From Balneola sp. (GTDB lineage Bacteria > Bacteroidota > Rhodothermia > Balneolales > Balneolaceae): a stretch of 64,000 nt of DNA. This document shows positions 45,701-53,905 of this stretch, in pieces (the stretch's first letter is position 1; the number at the start of each line of letters is the position of its first letter). Where the stretch lies: assembly GCA_002694685.1 (NCBI GenBank), contig NZMW01000001.1:248001-312000 (forward strand), written 5' to 3'. The notes under the pieces were generated by a model. It was given only the letters and a program-made list of their open reading frames with translations, was not told the origin of the DNA and made no database searches. The position numbers and the translations under genes were made by a program.

Positions 45701-45819
45701 ATTATTTCAATGCTTTACTCTGGCGGGGTTATAATCCTATAGAGATCGAAGCTTTCCAGCAAAAGGGTCTTCGCTTTTGGGTTCCATTTTTAGAGGCAAT
45801 AGGCGGAGATGGAGCATGA
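42748..45819 (+). CDS. recC: Exodeoxyribonuclease V subunit gamma (RecC)
   Basis: A 1023-residue subunit of RecBCD, the non-catalytic helicase-like scaffold that recognises Chi in E. coli. The start MFNIYQSHSLRLLSNHL aligns with the RecC N-terminus, so ATG 42748 is preferred over the GTG at 42727. Typical RecC blocks are WVIVQNNEIKEWLSLQLA, IHSCHNNRREVEVLKNEI and FKFIAMLGINEGVFPRK. Length is slightly below E. coli RecC (1122). It is the first gene of recC-recB-recD and overlaps recB by 4 bp (ATGA). Whether the Chi-recognition residues are conserved cannot be judged by eye. Confidence 0.92.
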   Translation: MFNIYQSHSLRLLSNHLSEIFAPDSANPLTQQWVIVQNNEIKEWLSLQLAKDQGIAGNLKFIFPSEFIWLLYRLKHDEVPKVLPSDLQAMQWAIFKQLTTNAALLKQLPSFGNTEGDSKRLFQLSNQLADNFDQYQVYRPDMMENWVHGKLATKHKDEKWQLSIWRSLNQAWNQSEKTRDIPRRSQAYAELLNWLQDPDNEIWDHIPKQLYVFGLSQTSKPFLEVISNLSSQIELQYFTKSVQDVQPHSEIENLVLNWSKPASEQLNLLKSILNNAQLPFSQEELLASERNVLPEIAIHSCHNNRREVEVLKNEILSFLDEHHDAKASDILAMVPDAEEYAGILETVFNEEEPVLPVSQLSGKNYQSAEYTISELLELLSSSFKATAVLQLLNLEPVKSKFKLTDDHLDLLEDWILVNRVHRSLGEEFNEQYSWRKGLNQLISGFMMQSGSLGVYNGLVPFGELSSSDDAELTANFSQFIHALKDAKNRSESSKTPSEWIEFTESLVDTFVGQSDGKEAASASLRKLLDKLRRQMEFTEENPKVNFDLIKDWLTSQLKSHDSSSGRFGQGVTVSSYIPYRSVPFKFIAMLGINEGVFPRKAVRPEFDLIYAQPKPGDRILKEDDSYLFLETLQAAETHLHLSYKGQDQRSDSERLPSILIQQLLDTKGEEGKGIIRHSLHPFNKKYFDGKGLKSYSDSNLNLAQKMQLESQDHPILFTDGAWSSDSHNTTDIVHISDIINYFSHPSKYLLQNELNIKNYNSFNEVIDREQFKLQGLDRYKLDDYLFDALANDHPINQVFNFASAAALIPQKLQGKKSFQVEKENIQELVNSLENLTNEEERKEDIRINFEGAEILGIINGIYDDVLVTYRVGKRREKHEVGHWLKHLLLLSNGTPITKSIFLSKDDDSVDILEIPSENIYKNPLNDYLKWFFSNEPILNKAAFFPASSQSFAKTFSDGSDLEKAKSKAESQWQVTKFNQYGESGDYFNALLWRGYNPIEIEAFQQKGLRFWVPFLEAIGGDGA

Positions 45820-48800
45820 GTAGACCTTTAGACGTATTTGATGCTCCTCTGTCGGGAATAAGCCTTGTAGAGGCAAGTGCGGGCACGGGTAAGACCTTCA
45901 ATATTACTTCATTATATGTGAGGGCGGTTTTGGAGAAGGGATTAGATCCATCCCAAATCCTTGTAATGACCTACACGGAAGCGGCTACCGCAGAGCTGAA
46001 GCTTCGTTTGAGAAACAGATTAAAGGAATCATTAAATGCGGTTGAGTCAGGGGAGCCCGGAAAAGATCCCTTTCTAAAAAAGCTCCTGCAAAAAGATTAT
46101 CCGGAAGCATCATCAAGGCTGCGTAACGCTGTTGACTTGTTCGATGAGGCTGCCGTATTCACGATTCATGGGTTTTGTAGTCGTATTCTCACAGAATTTA
46201 GCTTACAGTTCGGTGTTTCTCCAGATTTTGAGCTGTTGACGGATGAATCGGAGCTCCTTCAGGATTGTGTAGATGATTACTGGCGAAATTTCACTGTAGA
46301 AGCTGAGGATGATCCACAGGCTTACATTATTCTGGATTATTTAACGGATGAAGGCTTTGGACCCGATGAACTAAAAGCGATAGTTAGTGAAATTGTTAAT
46401 CGGCCTAATACATCTCTGGTTCCCGAGAAACCAACAAAGGAAGAGCTATTTTCACTTTTGGATGATTGGAGGTCAAAGTTTGAAGAAGCAAAGGCTACCT
46501 GGGTACAAGAGAAAGAAGCATTTGAAGATGTTTACTTTAATGGTGATTTAGATGGGAATGCATTCAGAAAATCAAAACGACAGCCCGATTGGGAGATACT
46601 GCAAAGCTGGCTAAAGCAAGCAAAGCCGTCTATCTCTATTTCTGATCGATTATCACGTTTCGGAAGCTATATGGAAGACCGGGGCAGTAAGAAATCCTAC
46701 CAAGTTCCGCACTTTGATTTTTTTGGAATTGTCGATGAATTTATTGCTATAACAGAGCAATTAAAGATGCTGAAACCCATCTTCATCAAGGAGGCAGCGA
46801 AAGAAATAAAGAGACAGTTTGAAGCTGAAAAGGAATCAGGTAACCTGCTTTCTTACAATGATTTGTTAGAAGTAGTTGAATCAGGCATAAGAAGTAATAG
46901 TGATAATAAATTAGGTGCTAAACTTTCAGAAAATTACCCACTGGCTTTAGTGGATGAGTTTCAGGATACAGATCCTACACAGTATAGCATCTTCCGCCAA
47001 ATGTATGAAGGAAGGGAGAATGCGGCTTTGTTTATGATCGGTGATCCTAAGCAGGCTATTTATGGTTTTAGAGGAGCGGATATATTCACGTATCTGGATG
47101 CCAAAAAGGATGCCGATGATTCACAGTCTTATACTTTGAGCAATAATTTCCGGTCCAATAAGCGGATGATTGAGGGTGTTAATGAGTTCTATACGATTTC
47201 TGATAACCCATTTCTATTTGATGGGCTCACCTTTAATTCCGCTCATTTCCCTGATGAAAAATCTGATGACCAATATATATTAGATAATAAGGGCAACTTG
47301 GTAAACCCCATGCAGATCGTTGCTTTCGACAATGAAGAGTCCGGTTCAAAAGATGCTTTTAAAGATCAGCTGTATGATGCGGTGTGTGGTGAAGTTTTAG
47401 AGCTATTGTCTGGAGAGTATTCAATTAATGATCGGAGTGTTGCAGAGAAGGACATTGCGATTTTAGTGCGCAAAGGATTTGAAGGAGAAGAGATTCAAGC
47501 CAGACTTCGCGATAAAGGGCTTAAAAGTGTATTGAAGTCCCGGAGTAGTGTTTTTGAGTCAAAAGAAGCCGATGAGCTATTTTTGATATTAAAGGCCATT
47601 CAAAAGATAAGTTATGAACCTGGAGTAAGAGCTGCTTTAGCAACGGAATTGCTTGGTTTTAACGCTCAGAAACTATACGAATTATTGGATGATGAGCCTG
47701 AATGGTCCGCGATTATTCAGAAATTTGTTGAGCTCAAACAAGTATGGGAGAAGAGAGGGATTGAATCTTCGATAGAACAATTGCTTTCTGTTTTTGATGT
47801 GCAGGAATCATTAGCCTTACAAAAAGATGCAGAACGTAGAATCACCAACTTGATGCATTTATCGGAGCTCTTGGCTAAGGCAGAGCGAGAGTTTCGTATT
47901 GAGGGAAAGGCGCTACTAAAGTGGTTCTATCAAAAGATGAATAAGTCTGGTACAGAATCCGATGATGAACAGCTGCGACTGGAAAGTGACGAGAACCTGA
48001 TACAAATTTCAACTATACATGCGGCAAAAGGGTTGCAGTACCCAATTGTTTTGTGTCCATTTTTATGGGATTCTGGAGCTGCTAAGAAAAAGAACGATCT
48101 CCTCAAATTTCACAAAGAAGGCGAAAACTTCATTGACATCAGTGCGGGAATTACTCACCCAAAAAGAGAAGAATTTTCTGATTTAGCCGAAGATCAGGAA
48201 AAGGCAGAGGAGGTTAGGCTGACATATGTTGCTCTAACCCGTTCGGTTTCTGCTTGTTATATTTTCCTGCCAGACTATAAAAAAATGGATGACTCAGCGT
48301 TGGCGAGTATCATAGCTGGTTTTAGGAATGATCAAAAAGCAGATTATGGATTCATCAAGAGTCGGCTTAATGAATGTGAGTACATTGAAGTGAGGAAGCC
48401 TTCAGAAACTCCAAAGAATTCAACCCCAAAAGAAAAAAGTCCAAAAGCAGAAACTTTAAAAGCGGGAGAATTTAAACGAAAAGACGCGCTTTTATACCCA
48501 AGAATGCTTAGCTATTCTTCATTAGCAGAAGGCAAAGAACATGGAGAAGTTGGCCGTGACTATGACGAGCTATTTACCTCCCAAAAAGAAGAAACTGTTG
48601 AGTTCAATAAATATGGGTTTCCCAAAGGAGCCGGGGCCGGAACTTGCTTGCATAACATATTCGAAGATATTCGGTTTGATAATCCCAAGAAGCTGGAACA
48701 AGTAATCGGTGATAATCTGGATTATTACGGGTTTGAATCTATTTGGCAAGAACCCGTTAAAAAGTGGGTCAAAAATGCATTAAGCCATAATCTTGGTGAT

Positions 48801-49307
48801 CCTAAGTTATCCCTTTCTGCCTTGAAAGAATCCGAAGTTCTGAAAGAAATGGAGTTCTTTTTTCCGGTTGAGGGTATTGATGCTCAGGAGCTGTGGAAGT
48901 TCATTAGAACAAATGAACCCGATTCATCAATTTCTCAATCTCTTAGCGGGTTTATGAAGGGCTTCATTGATTTGACCTTCTGTTATAGAGGCAAGTATTA
49001 TATACTGGATTACAAATCGAATCACCTGGGGCATGAGGCTTCTGACTATGATTCTCCTAAACTTGCTCAGGCGGTTACTGATGCTGGATATGACCTTCAG
49101 TACCATATTTACACACTAGCTCTCCACCGCTTTCTTAGAAACAGAATTAAGGGTTATGAATATGATCAACACTTTGGTGGGGTCTTGTATTTATTTTTAA
49201 GAGGAGTAGAAGTGACCCAGCCGGGAAGTGGAGTCTTTTTCGACCGTCCAGATAAGAAGCTTATTGATAAGATGGACCGATATTTCAGTACAGGGAGGGT
49301 AGAATGA
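45816..49307 (+). CDS. recB: Exodeoxyribonuclease V subunit beta (RecB helicase-nuclease)
   Basis: A 1163-residue helicase and nuclease. The N-terminal SF1 helicase carries Walker A EASAGTGKTFNIT (19-31), TYTEAATAELKLRLR, Walker B LVDEFQDTDPTQY and GDPKQAIYGFRGAD. Helicase motifs V/VI (TIHAAKGLQYPIVL and YVALTRS) follow. The C-terminal nuclease domain has TCLHNIFED (the metal His) and YILDYKSNHLG with the catalytic Asp and Lys. The start ATG at 45816 overlaps the recC stop; a TTG at 45777 would add an unlikely extension. Confidence 0.95.
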   Translation: MSRPLDVFDAPLSGISLVEASAGTGKTFNITSLYVRAVLEKGLDPSQILVMTYTEAATAELKLRLRNRLKESLNAVESGEPGKDPFLKKLLQKDYPEASSRLRNAVDLFDEAAVFTIHGFCSRILTEFSLQFGVSPDFELLTDESELLQDCVDDYWRNFTVEAEDDPQAYIILDYLTDEGFGPDELKAIVSEIVNRPNTSLVPEKPTKEELFSLLDDWRSKFEEAKATWVQEKEAFEDVYFNGDLDGNAFRKSKRQPDWEILQSWLKQAKPSISISDRLSRFGSYMEDRGSKKSYQVPHFDFFGIVDEFIAITEQLKMLKPIFIKEAAKEIKRQFEAEKESGNLLSYNDLLEVVESGIRSNSDNKLGAKLSENYPLALVDEFQDTDPTQYSIFRQMYEGRENAALFMIGDPKQAIYGFRGADIFTYLDAKKDADDSQSYTLSNNFRSNKRMIEGVNEFYTISDNPFLFDGLTFNSAHFPDEKSDDQYILDNKGNLVNPMQIVAFDNEESGSKDAFKDQLYDAVCGEVLELLSGEYSINDRSVAEKDIAILVRKGFEGEEIQARLRDKGLKSVLKSRSSVFESKEADELFLILKAIQKISYEPGVRAALATELLGFNAQKLYELLDDEPEWSAIIQKFVELKQVWEKRGIESSIEQLLSVFDVQESLALQKDAERRITNLMHLSELLAKAEREFRIEGKALLKWFYQKMNKSGTESDDEQLRLESDENLIQISTIHAAKGLQYPIVLCPFLWDSGAAKKKNDLLKFHKEGENFIDISAGITHPKREEFSDLAEDQEKAEEVRLTYVALTRSVSACYIFLPDYKKMDDSALASIIAGFRNDQKADYGFIKSRLNECEYIEVRKPSETPKNSTPKEKSPKAETLKAGEFKRKDALLYPRMLSYSSLAEGKEHGEVGRDYDELFTSQKEETVEFNKYGFPKGAGAGTCLHNIFEDIRFDNPKKLEQVIGDNLDYYGFESIWQEPVKKWVKNALSHNLGDPKLSLSALKESEVLKEMEFFFPVEGIDAQELWKFIRTNEPDSSISQSLSGFMKGFIDLTFCYRGKYYILDYKSNHLGHEASDYDSPKLAQAVTDAGYDLQYHIYTLALHRFLRNRIKGYEYDQHFGGVLYLFLRGVEVTQPGSGVFFDRPDKKLIDKMDRYFSTGRVE

Positions 49308-51109
49308 GCGTACTGACCAGACTTGAAGATTTGCGTGAAAAAGAAGTGATTTCGGCTGTAGAAGTCGAATTTGTTCGTTTTCTATTGGAAATACACCCGT
49401 CGGTTCAGGATGATGTGCTTTGGGCTGCGGCTGCTTGTATTTACGCTCAAAAGAATGGTCACGTCTGCCTTGATTTTGCTAATTGGGATGATGAATGGCT
49501 ATTCAATGACAAGAAATCGAACCTAAAACTCACCGATTCCATTAAGAAACAATGGATTACATCTTTGGCAGAGTGTCCTATTGTAAGCGATGGAAAAGAA
49601 TTACAACCTCTGATTCTAGAATCAAGTCGATTATATCTGCATCGATTTTGGAGTTTTGAAGGAGAATTATGTGACTGGCTGAATCATAAATCTTCCAAAA
49701 CGAACCAAATTTCTGAGATAGAGAAAAAGGTCATGCAATCTCTACTCAATCCTACAGAAGATCTTTTTGAAACCAATTGGCAGCATATAGCAGTTCAGCT
49801 TAGCTTTTTGAAGGATATTGTGGTCGTTTCCGGAGGACCAGGAACAGGCAAAACATTCACGGTTCTAAATATTATCGCAGCACACCTGTTATCCAAACCT
49901 GAAGGAGATTTCAGAATTGCTTTAGCTGCTCCGACCGGAAAAGCTGCACGAAGGCTGGCAGAATCTCTCGAAGCTGGCAAAAATAACTTACCTGATAAAA
50001 TGCAGGGTGAAGTACAGATTCCGGATTCAGCCCAAACAGTTCACAAATTACTAGGGTCAGATTTTAGGGGAGCCTCATTTTCATTCAACGAAGAAAACCC
50101 ACTCCCATACGACCTTGTGATCATTGACGAAGCTTCTATGCTGGATATGAACATGTGGGTTCGCCTGATTCGCGCGATTGGTTCAAATACTAAGCTGATT
50201 GTGTTGGGAGATAAAGATCAGTTGGCCTCTGTTGAAGCAGGTTCTATTCTGGGGGATATTTGCGGGGGTGATAACTCTTTCTCAGACAGGATAGCTAAAT
50301 CAATTAGCCAAATTCAGGGAACAAATATACCTATTGTTAAGGATCAGCCTTCAATAAATGATTGTATTGTCTTTTTAACAAAAAGCTACCGCTTCGGAGA
50401 AAACAGTGGAATCCAAAAATTTGCTGCTGCTGTAAATGAGTCCAATCCCGATTTAGCTATAAAGATACTTCAGGATTCCAACCTTACCGACCTGAACTGG
50501 CTGGAGCCGACAAGTGAAAATATGGAAACTATAGTCCGAGACTATGCGGTAAACCACCACGCTGAGTTCCAAAAGAAGCCTCAGGATCAACGCCTGAGTG
50601 CATCAAACAAAAAGAAAATATTATGTGCTCTTAGAAAAGGCCCTTTTGGAGTTGAACAAGTAAACGGGAAAGTAGAGAGTATCATTAAAAGGAAGCATAA
50701 TATATTAGCCGGAAGAATCTGGTATGAAGGCAGAATTGTGATGGCTACCCGAAACGATGCTTTACTACGAATTAGAAATGGGGATATTGGAATTTATACG
50801 GATAAAGAAAACGGAGTTATAGAATTTGAAGGAGAGGAAGGGCAAAGTCTTTCAGCGAATCGTCTTAAAGATTACGAACCAGCATTTGCTATTACGATAC
50901 ACAAAAGTCAGGGCTCGGAGTTTGACGAAGTAGCAGTAATTCTTTCAAATCGAGTAAATTCAGTGCTTTCGAAAGAGATTCTTTATACTGCTGTAACAAG
51001 AGCCCGTAAAAACACTCTTATCATTGTAAATGAAGATGTTTTACGTAAAACAATACTTAGATCTGTATCAAGAAGAAGTGGTCTGAAGGAAAAAATTTGG
51101 GGTCCTTAG
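49304..51109 (+). CDS. recD: Exodeoxyribonuclease V subunit alpha (RecD helicase)
   Basis: A 601-residue 5-to-3-prime SF1B helicase completing RecBCD. An N-terminal interface domain precedes Walker A VVSGGPGTGKTFTV, motif Ia AAPTGKAARRLAES, Walker B VIIDEASMLDM, GDKDQLASVEAGSILGDI, AITIHKSQGSEFDEV and YTAVTRARK. It is the RecD form within a recBCD operon, not the stand-alone RecD2. ATG overlaps the recB stop by 4 bp, so the three subunits are coupled for stoichiometric synthesis. Confidence 0.95.
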   Translation: MSVLTRLEDLREKEVISAVEVEFVRFLLEIHPSVQDDVLWAAAACIYAQKNGHVCLDFANWDDEWLFNDKKSNLKLTDSIKKQWITSLAECPIVSDGKELQPLILESSRLYLHRFWSFEGELCDWLNHKSSKTNQISEIEKKVMQSLLNPTEDLFETNWQHIAVQLSFLKDIVVVSGGPGTGKTFTVLNIIAAHLLSKPEGDFRIALAAPTGKAARRLAESLEAGKNNLPDKMQGEVQIPDSAQTVHKLLGSDFRGASFSFNEENPLPYDLVIIDEASMLDMNMWVRLIRAIGSNTKLIVLGDKDQLASVEAGSILGDICGGDNSFSDRIAKSISQIQGTNIPIVKDQPSINDCIVFLTKSYRFGENSGIQKFAAAVNESNPDLAIKILQDSNLTDLNWLEPTSENMETIVRDYAVNHHAEFQKKPQDQRLSASNKKKILCALRKGPFGVEQVNGKVESIIKRKHNILAGRIWYEGRIVMATRNDALLRIRNGDIGIYTDKENGVIEFEGEEGQSLSANRLKDYEPAFAITIHKSQGSEFDEVAVILSNRVNSVLSKEILYTAVTRARKNTLIIVNEDVLRKTILRSVSRRSGLKEKIWGP

Positions 51110-51327
51110 AGGGGGTTAAACTTCCTCGGAACAAATTATTACCAAAAAGCTACAATTTAATATTAAGCCCCAAAATAAATTGTACCCCAAAAAGCCAACG
51201 TATCAGGGGGGAGCGGTTGATAGCCGTTTCCCCTTATTTATTTTCATAAATATCGGTATAGTTTTAGTTAAAAACCCTTAGATATTCTTAATCAGCATTA
51301 AGTAAATCTTATAAAGGGTAATAAAAA

Positions 51328-51357
51328 AAGCCTGACATTATTTTAAATGCCAGGCTT
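51328..51357 (-). terminator. Rho-independent terminator of the FKBP gene
   Basis: The stem AAGCCTGACATT / AATGCCAGGCTT has a single A-C mismatch and a 6-base loop; on the minus strand it is followed by a U run (plus-strand AAAAAAA at 51323-51329). It lies about 27 bp past the FKBP stop. The remaining 220 bp toward recD are A/T-rich and show nothing else I can name. Confidence 0.85.
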
Positions 51358-51383
51358 AATCAACAAAACAGATCTTCAGAATA

Positions 51384-52139
51384 TTAGTTTGAAGAGCCAG
51401 GGGATTTAACTTCGAGTAATTCCACTTCAAAGATTAACGTAGCGTTAGGTCCAATTTTACTGCCCTGTGGAGCTCTGCTTCCATAAGCAAGTTCTGAGGG
51501 AATATAGAACTCATAAGTCGCGCCTTCGTTCATTAGCTGAACACCTTCTGTCCAACCGGGAATAACACGGTTAAGAGGAAATTCAGCACCACTATAAGGT
51601 TCTCTTTGTGGGTTATAAAGTCCGTTTGCCTGGGCTACATCTTTTCTGCTTGTATCAAAAATGGTTCCGTCAAGCAATTCGCCAACATAATGAACGCGAA
51701 CGGTGCTTTGTGCTGAAGGAGAAGTTCCGTCACCTTCTTCAATTACTTTATACTGAAGGCCGGATTCTGTTTCCATAACTCCTTCCTTGGTTTTATTCTC
51801 TTCAAGAAAAGCTTGCCCTTCATCTAGGTTATCCTGGCTAATTTTCTCAGTGATTTCCTGCAGGTAGCTGTTGGTTACTGCTTGAATTTCTTGTTGAGTG
51901 AGTAACCCATCTTCCGAAGAAAGTCCTGCACCAATTCCGGCATTATAATTATTCATATTTAATTCAGTGATCCCTTCACGGCTAAGAAAAGTACCATTTT
52001 GGTACCCGAGTGCGTAACTCACACTGTCAAGTTTTGTTGAAAGGTCCGCTTTGGGTGTGCCCATTTGGGGCTGATTACAAGCTGTAGTCAGCATTAATAT
52101 GCTCAATAGGGCACTTAGAAATAGTTTATTAAGTGTCAT
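51384..52139 (-). CDS. FKBP-type peptidyl-prolyl isomerase lipoprotein
   Basis: A 251-residue exported isomerase. The signal segment ends in LTTAC, so it is lipidated at that Cys. An N-terminal dimerisation helix region (about 40-120) as in FkpA/Mip is followed by the FKBP domain (about 130-245): VRVHYVGELLDGTIFDTS, VIPGWTEGVQLM and FYIPSELAYGSRAP, with conserved drug-pocket Tyr, Asp, Trp and Tyr. It folds exported proteins at the periplasmic face. It is monocistronic, with a terminator behind it. Confidence 0.94.
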   Translation of the reverse strand: MTLNKLFLSALLSILMLTTACNQPQMGTPKADLSTKLDSVSYALGYQNGTFLSREGITELNMNNYNAGIGAGLSSEDGLLTQQEIQAVTNSYLQEITEKISQDNLDEGQAFLEENKTKEGVMETESGLQYKVIEEGDGTSPSAQSTVRVHYVGELLDGTIFDTSRKDVAQANGLYNPQREPYSGAEFPLNRVIPGWTEGVQLMNEGATYEFYIPSELAYGSRAPQGSKIGPNATLIFEVELLEVKSPGSSN

Positions 52140-52279
52140 AAGTAACTTTTTGATGTTTAGAAATTTAATCTTGGTTCGGTATCATTATAAAATAGGGCAA
52201 ATCATAGCAAAGTGGAATAAATAATCGCTTATCTGTGTATATTGTTACATAATGAAAAGTTTCACTACAGACGAATCCA

Positions 52280-53827
52280 TTGACATTTAACGATTTTGAT
52301 TTCAAAGACGAGCTACAATCTGGCTTAAGAGATATTGGCTACACAGAACCTACTCCGATTCAAGAACAAACAATTCCGATCATACTTGATAAGAAGGATA
52401 TTATTGGGGCTGCCCAAACAGGAACAGGTAAGACAGGCGCATTTGTAATTCCAATACTTCAACAGATTTTAGAGAATCCCTCAGAGCATACACAGGCTTT
52501 GATTCTCTCACCAACCCGAGAACTTGCCCAGCAGATAGATGAGCAGATTTTTGCCTTAGGCTATCACACGGGTATTTCATCTGCCAATGTTATTGGTGGG
52601 GCTGATTTTTCACAGCAAGCCAAAGCCATTCGTTCTGGTGTGGACATTATTGTGGCTACTCCCGGCCGACTTATTGATCAGACTAAGGTGCTGGATATTG
52701 ATTTCAGCAATATAAAATTCCTGGTTCTTGATGAAGCAGATCGGATGCTGGATATGGGATTTTTGCCGGATGTAACAAAGATCATTAAAAAACTCCCAAA
52801 AGAGCGGCAAACCCTTTTGTTTTCTGCGACCATGCCAGATCAAATTAAAAAGCTGGCTAATGATTTCATGAACAATCCGGAGAAAATTGAGATTGCAATT
52901 GAGAAGCCATCAGGGAGCATATCTCAACGAGCTTATTTTGTTGAGCAGAAAGAGAAACTTGGATTGATTCAAAATGTTCTGGACGACCTTGACTGGGAAT
53001 CTTGCATTATTTTCTGTGCTACAAAGAGGGGAGTTGATGAACTTGAAAAACTTCTTCAAAAGAAAGGCATTAAAGCTGGAAGTATTCATGGAGACAGAGA
53101 TCAGGATGAACGGAATAAGGCACTTCATGAATTCAAAAGTGGAAAATACCCGGTTATTGTGGCAACAGATGTATTAGCCCGAGGGATTGATATTGATAAC
53201 ATTTCACTAATTGTGAACTTTGACGTACCAAGACAAGTGGAAGATTATGTGCACAGAATAGGGCGTACAGGCCGTTACGATAAAACAGGTATCGCCATTA
53301 CTTTTGTGAATAAGAAAGATAAGAGAGCCTTTTCAGCAATTCAGGATAAGGTAGGAGATCAACTCGAGATTCTTACTGATCCCGGAGATAAAAGCAATTC
53401 GAAAACTAAATCGAAGCCGGTACGCAAGAAAGCTCCTCAGAAAAAGGAAGAGGACTCGAATAAGCAAGCAAGCAAGAAACCATCCCCAAAGAAAGCTGAA
53501 TCTAAAAAACCGGAAAAGAAAGAAGCAGAAGTATTAACGGATAAAGATATTGCCAAAGCCAACAAAATTGTCGAGAACCTCGAGAGTGTTGATGTTATCC
53601 TGAAAGGATCTCAAAAGAAAAGCACTCAGAAAAAAGATGATAAATCATCCTCCTCAAAATCTTCTAAAAAGACTTCTCCTAAGAAGTCGGAACGGAATAG
53701 TAATAATAACGGGCGGCAAGAGCCTGCTATCCCAGCAGAAAGGATTACGAAAGCAACAAAGCGAAATCAAAACTCTCTAAAGCCTGCAAAAGGTTTTTGG
53801 GGATTGATTAAAGCGTTGTTTTCATAA
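52280..53827 (+). CDS. DEAD-box ATP-dependent RNA helicase (RhlE-like)
   Basis: A 515-residue RNA helicase. The Q-motif lies in GYTEPTPIQEQ; then AQTGTGKTGAF (I), PTRELAQQ (Ia), TPGRLID (Ib), LDEADRMLDMGF (II), SATMP (III), IIFCATKRGVDEL (IV), ATDVLARGIDID (V) and HRIGRTGRY (VI). The C-terminal 140 residues are Lys/Ser-rich and disordered, typical for RNA binding. The only good start is TTG 52280; no in-frame ATG precedes the Q-motif. A 12-codon frame (MKSFTTDESIDI, 52252-52290) overlaps that start. Confidence 0.93.
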   Translation: MTFNDFDFKDELQSGLRDIGYTEPTPIQEQTIPIILDKKDIIGAAQTGTGKTGAFVIPILQQILENPSEHTQALILSPTRELAQQIDEQIFALGYHTGISSANVIGGADFSQQAKAIRSGVDIIVATPGRLIDQTKVLDIDFSNIKFLVLDEADRMLDMGFLPDVTKIIKKLPKERQTLLFSATMPDQIKKLANDFMNNPEKIEIAIEKPSGSISQRAYFVEQKEKLGLIQNVLDDLDWESCIIFCATKRGVDELEKLLQKKGIKAGSIHGDRDQDERNKALHEFKSGKYPVIVATDVLARGIDIDNISLIVNFDVPRQVEDYVHRIGRTGRYDKTGIAITFVNKKDKRAFSAIQDKVGDQLEILTDPGDKSNSKTKSKPVRKKAPQKKEEDSNKQASKKPSPKKAESKKPEKKEAEVLTDKDIAKANKIVENLESVDVILKGSQKKSTQKKDDKSSSSKSSKKTSPKKSERNSNNNGRQEPAIPAERITKATKRNQNSLKPAKGFWGLIKALFS

Positions 53828-53905
53828 ATATCACTTTCTTAATTTTACGTTATAATAACCTTCGCTTAAATCTGAATTTTTATCTTAAGAATAAAAAATT
53901 GTGCT

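Noticed and set aside
42748-51109. recCBD and neighbours as part of an anti-phage defence island
   Set aside because: No restriction, toxin-antitoxin, Abi or transposase gene is adjacent; recCBD is a standard repair operon with coupled starts.
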